From positions 1 to 5,942 of the forward strand of contig JAYVOH010000080.1 in NCBI GenBank assembly GCA_043758025.1: a stretch of 5,942 nucleotides of DNA, in the 5' to 3' direction. This DNA is from VFKE01 sp043758025 (GTDB lineage: Bacteria; Verrucomicrobiota; Verrucomicrobiia; Verrucomicrobiales; Verrucomicrobiaceae). Both the position numbers and the translations under genes were made by a program. Each line of letters opens with the position of its first letter. Within the stretch, counting starts at the first letter, position 1. Shown piece by piece: positions 5,231 to 5,942 of this stretch. The notes below the pieces were generated by a model. It saw only the letters and a program-made list of their open reading frames with translations. It had not been told where the DNA came from and ran no database searches.

Positions 5231-5942
5231 ATGGCAAAACTCGCACTCGGTAAAGGACTCGGCGCACTCATCGGCAGACCCAATGCTGTCTCTGTCGAAA
5301 GCAACGCCGCGTCTGCGGCTTCCGGGGATTCGGTGCGCAAAGTTGCTCTCGGCGACATCATTCCCAGCCCGCTTCAACCGCGCAAGGAGTTCGCGGTCGA
5401 GCAACTCTCGGAGCTGATGGATTCCATTCGCGAGCATGGCATCATCCAGCCGCTCATCGTTCGCATGCGCCACGGCAAGCACGAACTCATCGCGGGTGAG
5501 CGACGCTGGCGCGCATCGCGCGAGCTTGGTCTGGCTCAGGTTCCCGTCATCGTGCGCGAGGCCAGCGACAAGGACGTGCTGGAGATGGCGCTGATCGAAA
5601 ACCTCCAGCGCGAGGGCTTGAATCCCATCGAGGAAGCGATTGCTTATCAGCGCCTCGCGAAAGAGTTCAATTTGCGCCAGGAAGACATCGCGCAGCGCGT
5701 GGGCAAGAATCGCGCTACTGTCGCCAACGCCATCCGGCTGCTTGATCTGCCATCGCCTGTGCAACAGAATCTTCGCGAAGGCAAACTGAGCACTGGCCAC
5801 GCAAAGGTGCTGCTCGGCTTGAAGCAGACGGATGAAATTGTGTCCGCCGCCGGACAGGTCATACAAAAAGGTCTTACCGTGCGCGGAACTGAGAAGCTGG
5901 TGGAGCAGATGCTTCGCCCTCCATCAAAAAAACCGATAGGCG
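5231..5942 (+). CDS. parB: Chromosome partitioning protein ParB (3' end beyond window)
   Basis: ParB is a CTP-dependent DNA clamp that loads at parS sites near the origin, works with ParA, and recruits SMC condensin. About 237 codons are present. The N-terminal KLALGKGLGALIG (about 3-15) matches the segment that stimulates ParA ATPase in chromosomal ParBs. The nucleotide-binding core has IIPSPLQPRKEF (about 43-54), GERRWRA (89-95, the CTP-binding arginine motif) and ALIENLQREGLNPIEEA (120-136). The helix-turn-helix for parS is LRQEDIAQRVGKNRATVANAIRLLDLP (about 148-174), followed by LREGKLSTGHAKVLLGL. The C-terminal dimerisation domain lies past the edge. ATG 5231 begins exactly at the conserved N-terminus, with no Shine-Dalgarno. 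scpA is divergent, 92 bp away; no parA lies upstream, unlike the common parA-parB order. No parS-like TGTTTCACGTGAAACA was seen in the window. Confidence 0.96.
   Translation, partial: MAKLALGKGLGALIGRPNAVSVESNAASAASGDSVRKVALGDIIPSPLQPRKEFAVEQLSELMDSIREHGIIQPLIVRMRHGKHELIAGERRWRASRELGLAQVPVIVREASDKDVLEMALIENLQREGLNPIEEAIAYQRLAKEFNLRQEDIAQRVGKNRATVANAIRLLDLPSPVQQNLREGKLSTGHAKVLLGLKQTDEIVSAAGQVIQKGLTVRGTEKLVEQMLRPPSKKPIG

Noticed and set aside
4904..5866. Long open frame of 320 codons on the minus strand, antisense to parB and running into scpA
   Set aside because: It covers parB in antisense and overlaps scpA out of frame. Its translation has no recognisable motif, while parB and scpA show full family signatures. 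It is a shadow of GC-rich coding sequence.

Overview
The window looks like ordinary chromosome from a Gram-negative-type bacterium. It carries a probable outer-membrane beta-barrel with a signal peptide, a probable lipoprotein hydrolase, and the housekeeping chromosome-segregation genes scpA and parB. My best guess at lineage is Verrucomicrobiota or a PVC relative. This rests on protein style (the small HPCxxC protein and the CxxCxC barrel), moderate GC by eye, and nearly absent Shine-Dalgarno sequences. No rRNA or other marker gene is present, so it is an inference.

Layout, left to right. (1) 1-596 (+): the 3' part of an OppC/DppC-type peptide ABC transporter permease, followed by a good intrinsic terminator (616-656). 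(2) 676-2773 (+): three closely packed genes that read like one transcription unit. They are a small PilZ-like protein, an M14-type zinc carboxypeptidase or amidohydrolase, and an alpha/beta-hydrolase with a lipoprotein-like N-terminus. The last two overlap by 17 bp. (3) 2822-4310 (+): a small membrane-anchored protein with an HPCxxC motif, then a probable outer-membrane barrel whose mature N-terminus carries CxxCxC. They are separated by 160 bp containing a GC hairpin and a 12-bp direct repeat. Together they are the best candidate here for an uncharacterised envelope metal or redox function. (4) 4302-5138 (-): scpA, the kleisin of the SMC-ScpAB condensin, convergent with the barrel gene and overlapping it by 9 bp. 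(5) 5231-5942 (+): the 5' part of parB, divergent from scpA across a 92-bp gap and cut by the window edge.

Functional links. ParB loads SMC condensin near the origin, and ScpA is the condensin kleisin, so the scpA/parB pair joins the loader to part of its cargo. No scpB, parA or smc is visible here. The envelope genes probably have no direct link to segregation.

Regulation. The most striking non-coding signal is a shared upstream architecture, TTGA-N18-TARTTTCC-N7-ATG, with identical spacing before the HPCxxC gene (2785-2824) and before parB (5194-5233). It suggests a common promoter class giving very short or absent leaders. I saw no mobile element, CRISPR array, tRNA or rRNA. No stretch longer than 300 bases lacks a gene.
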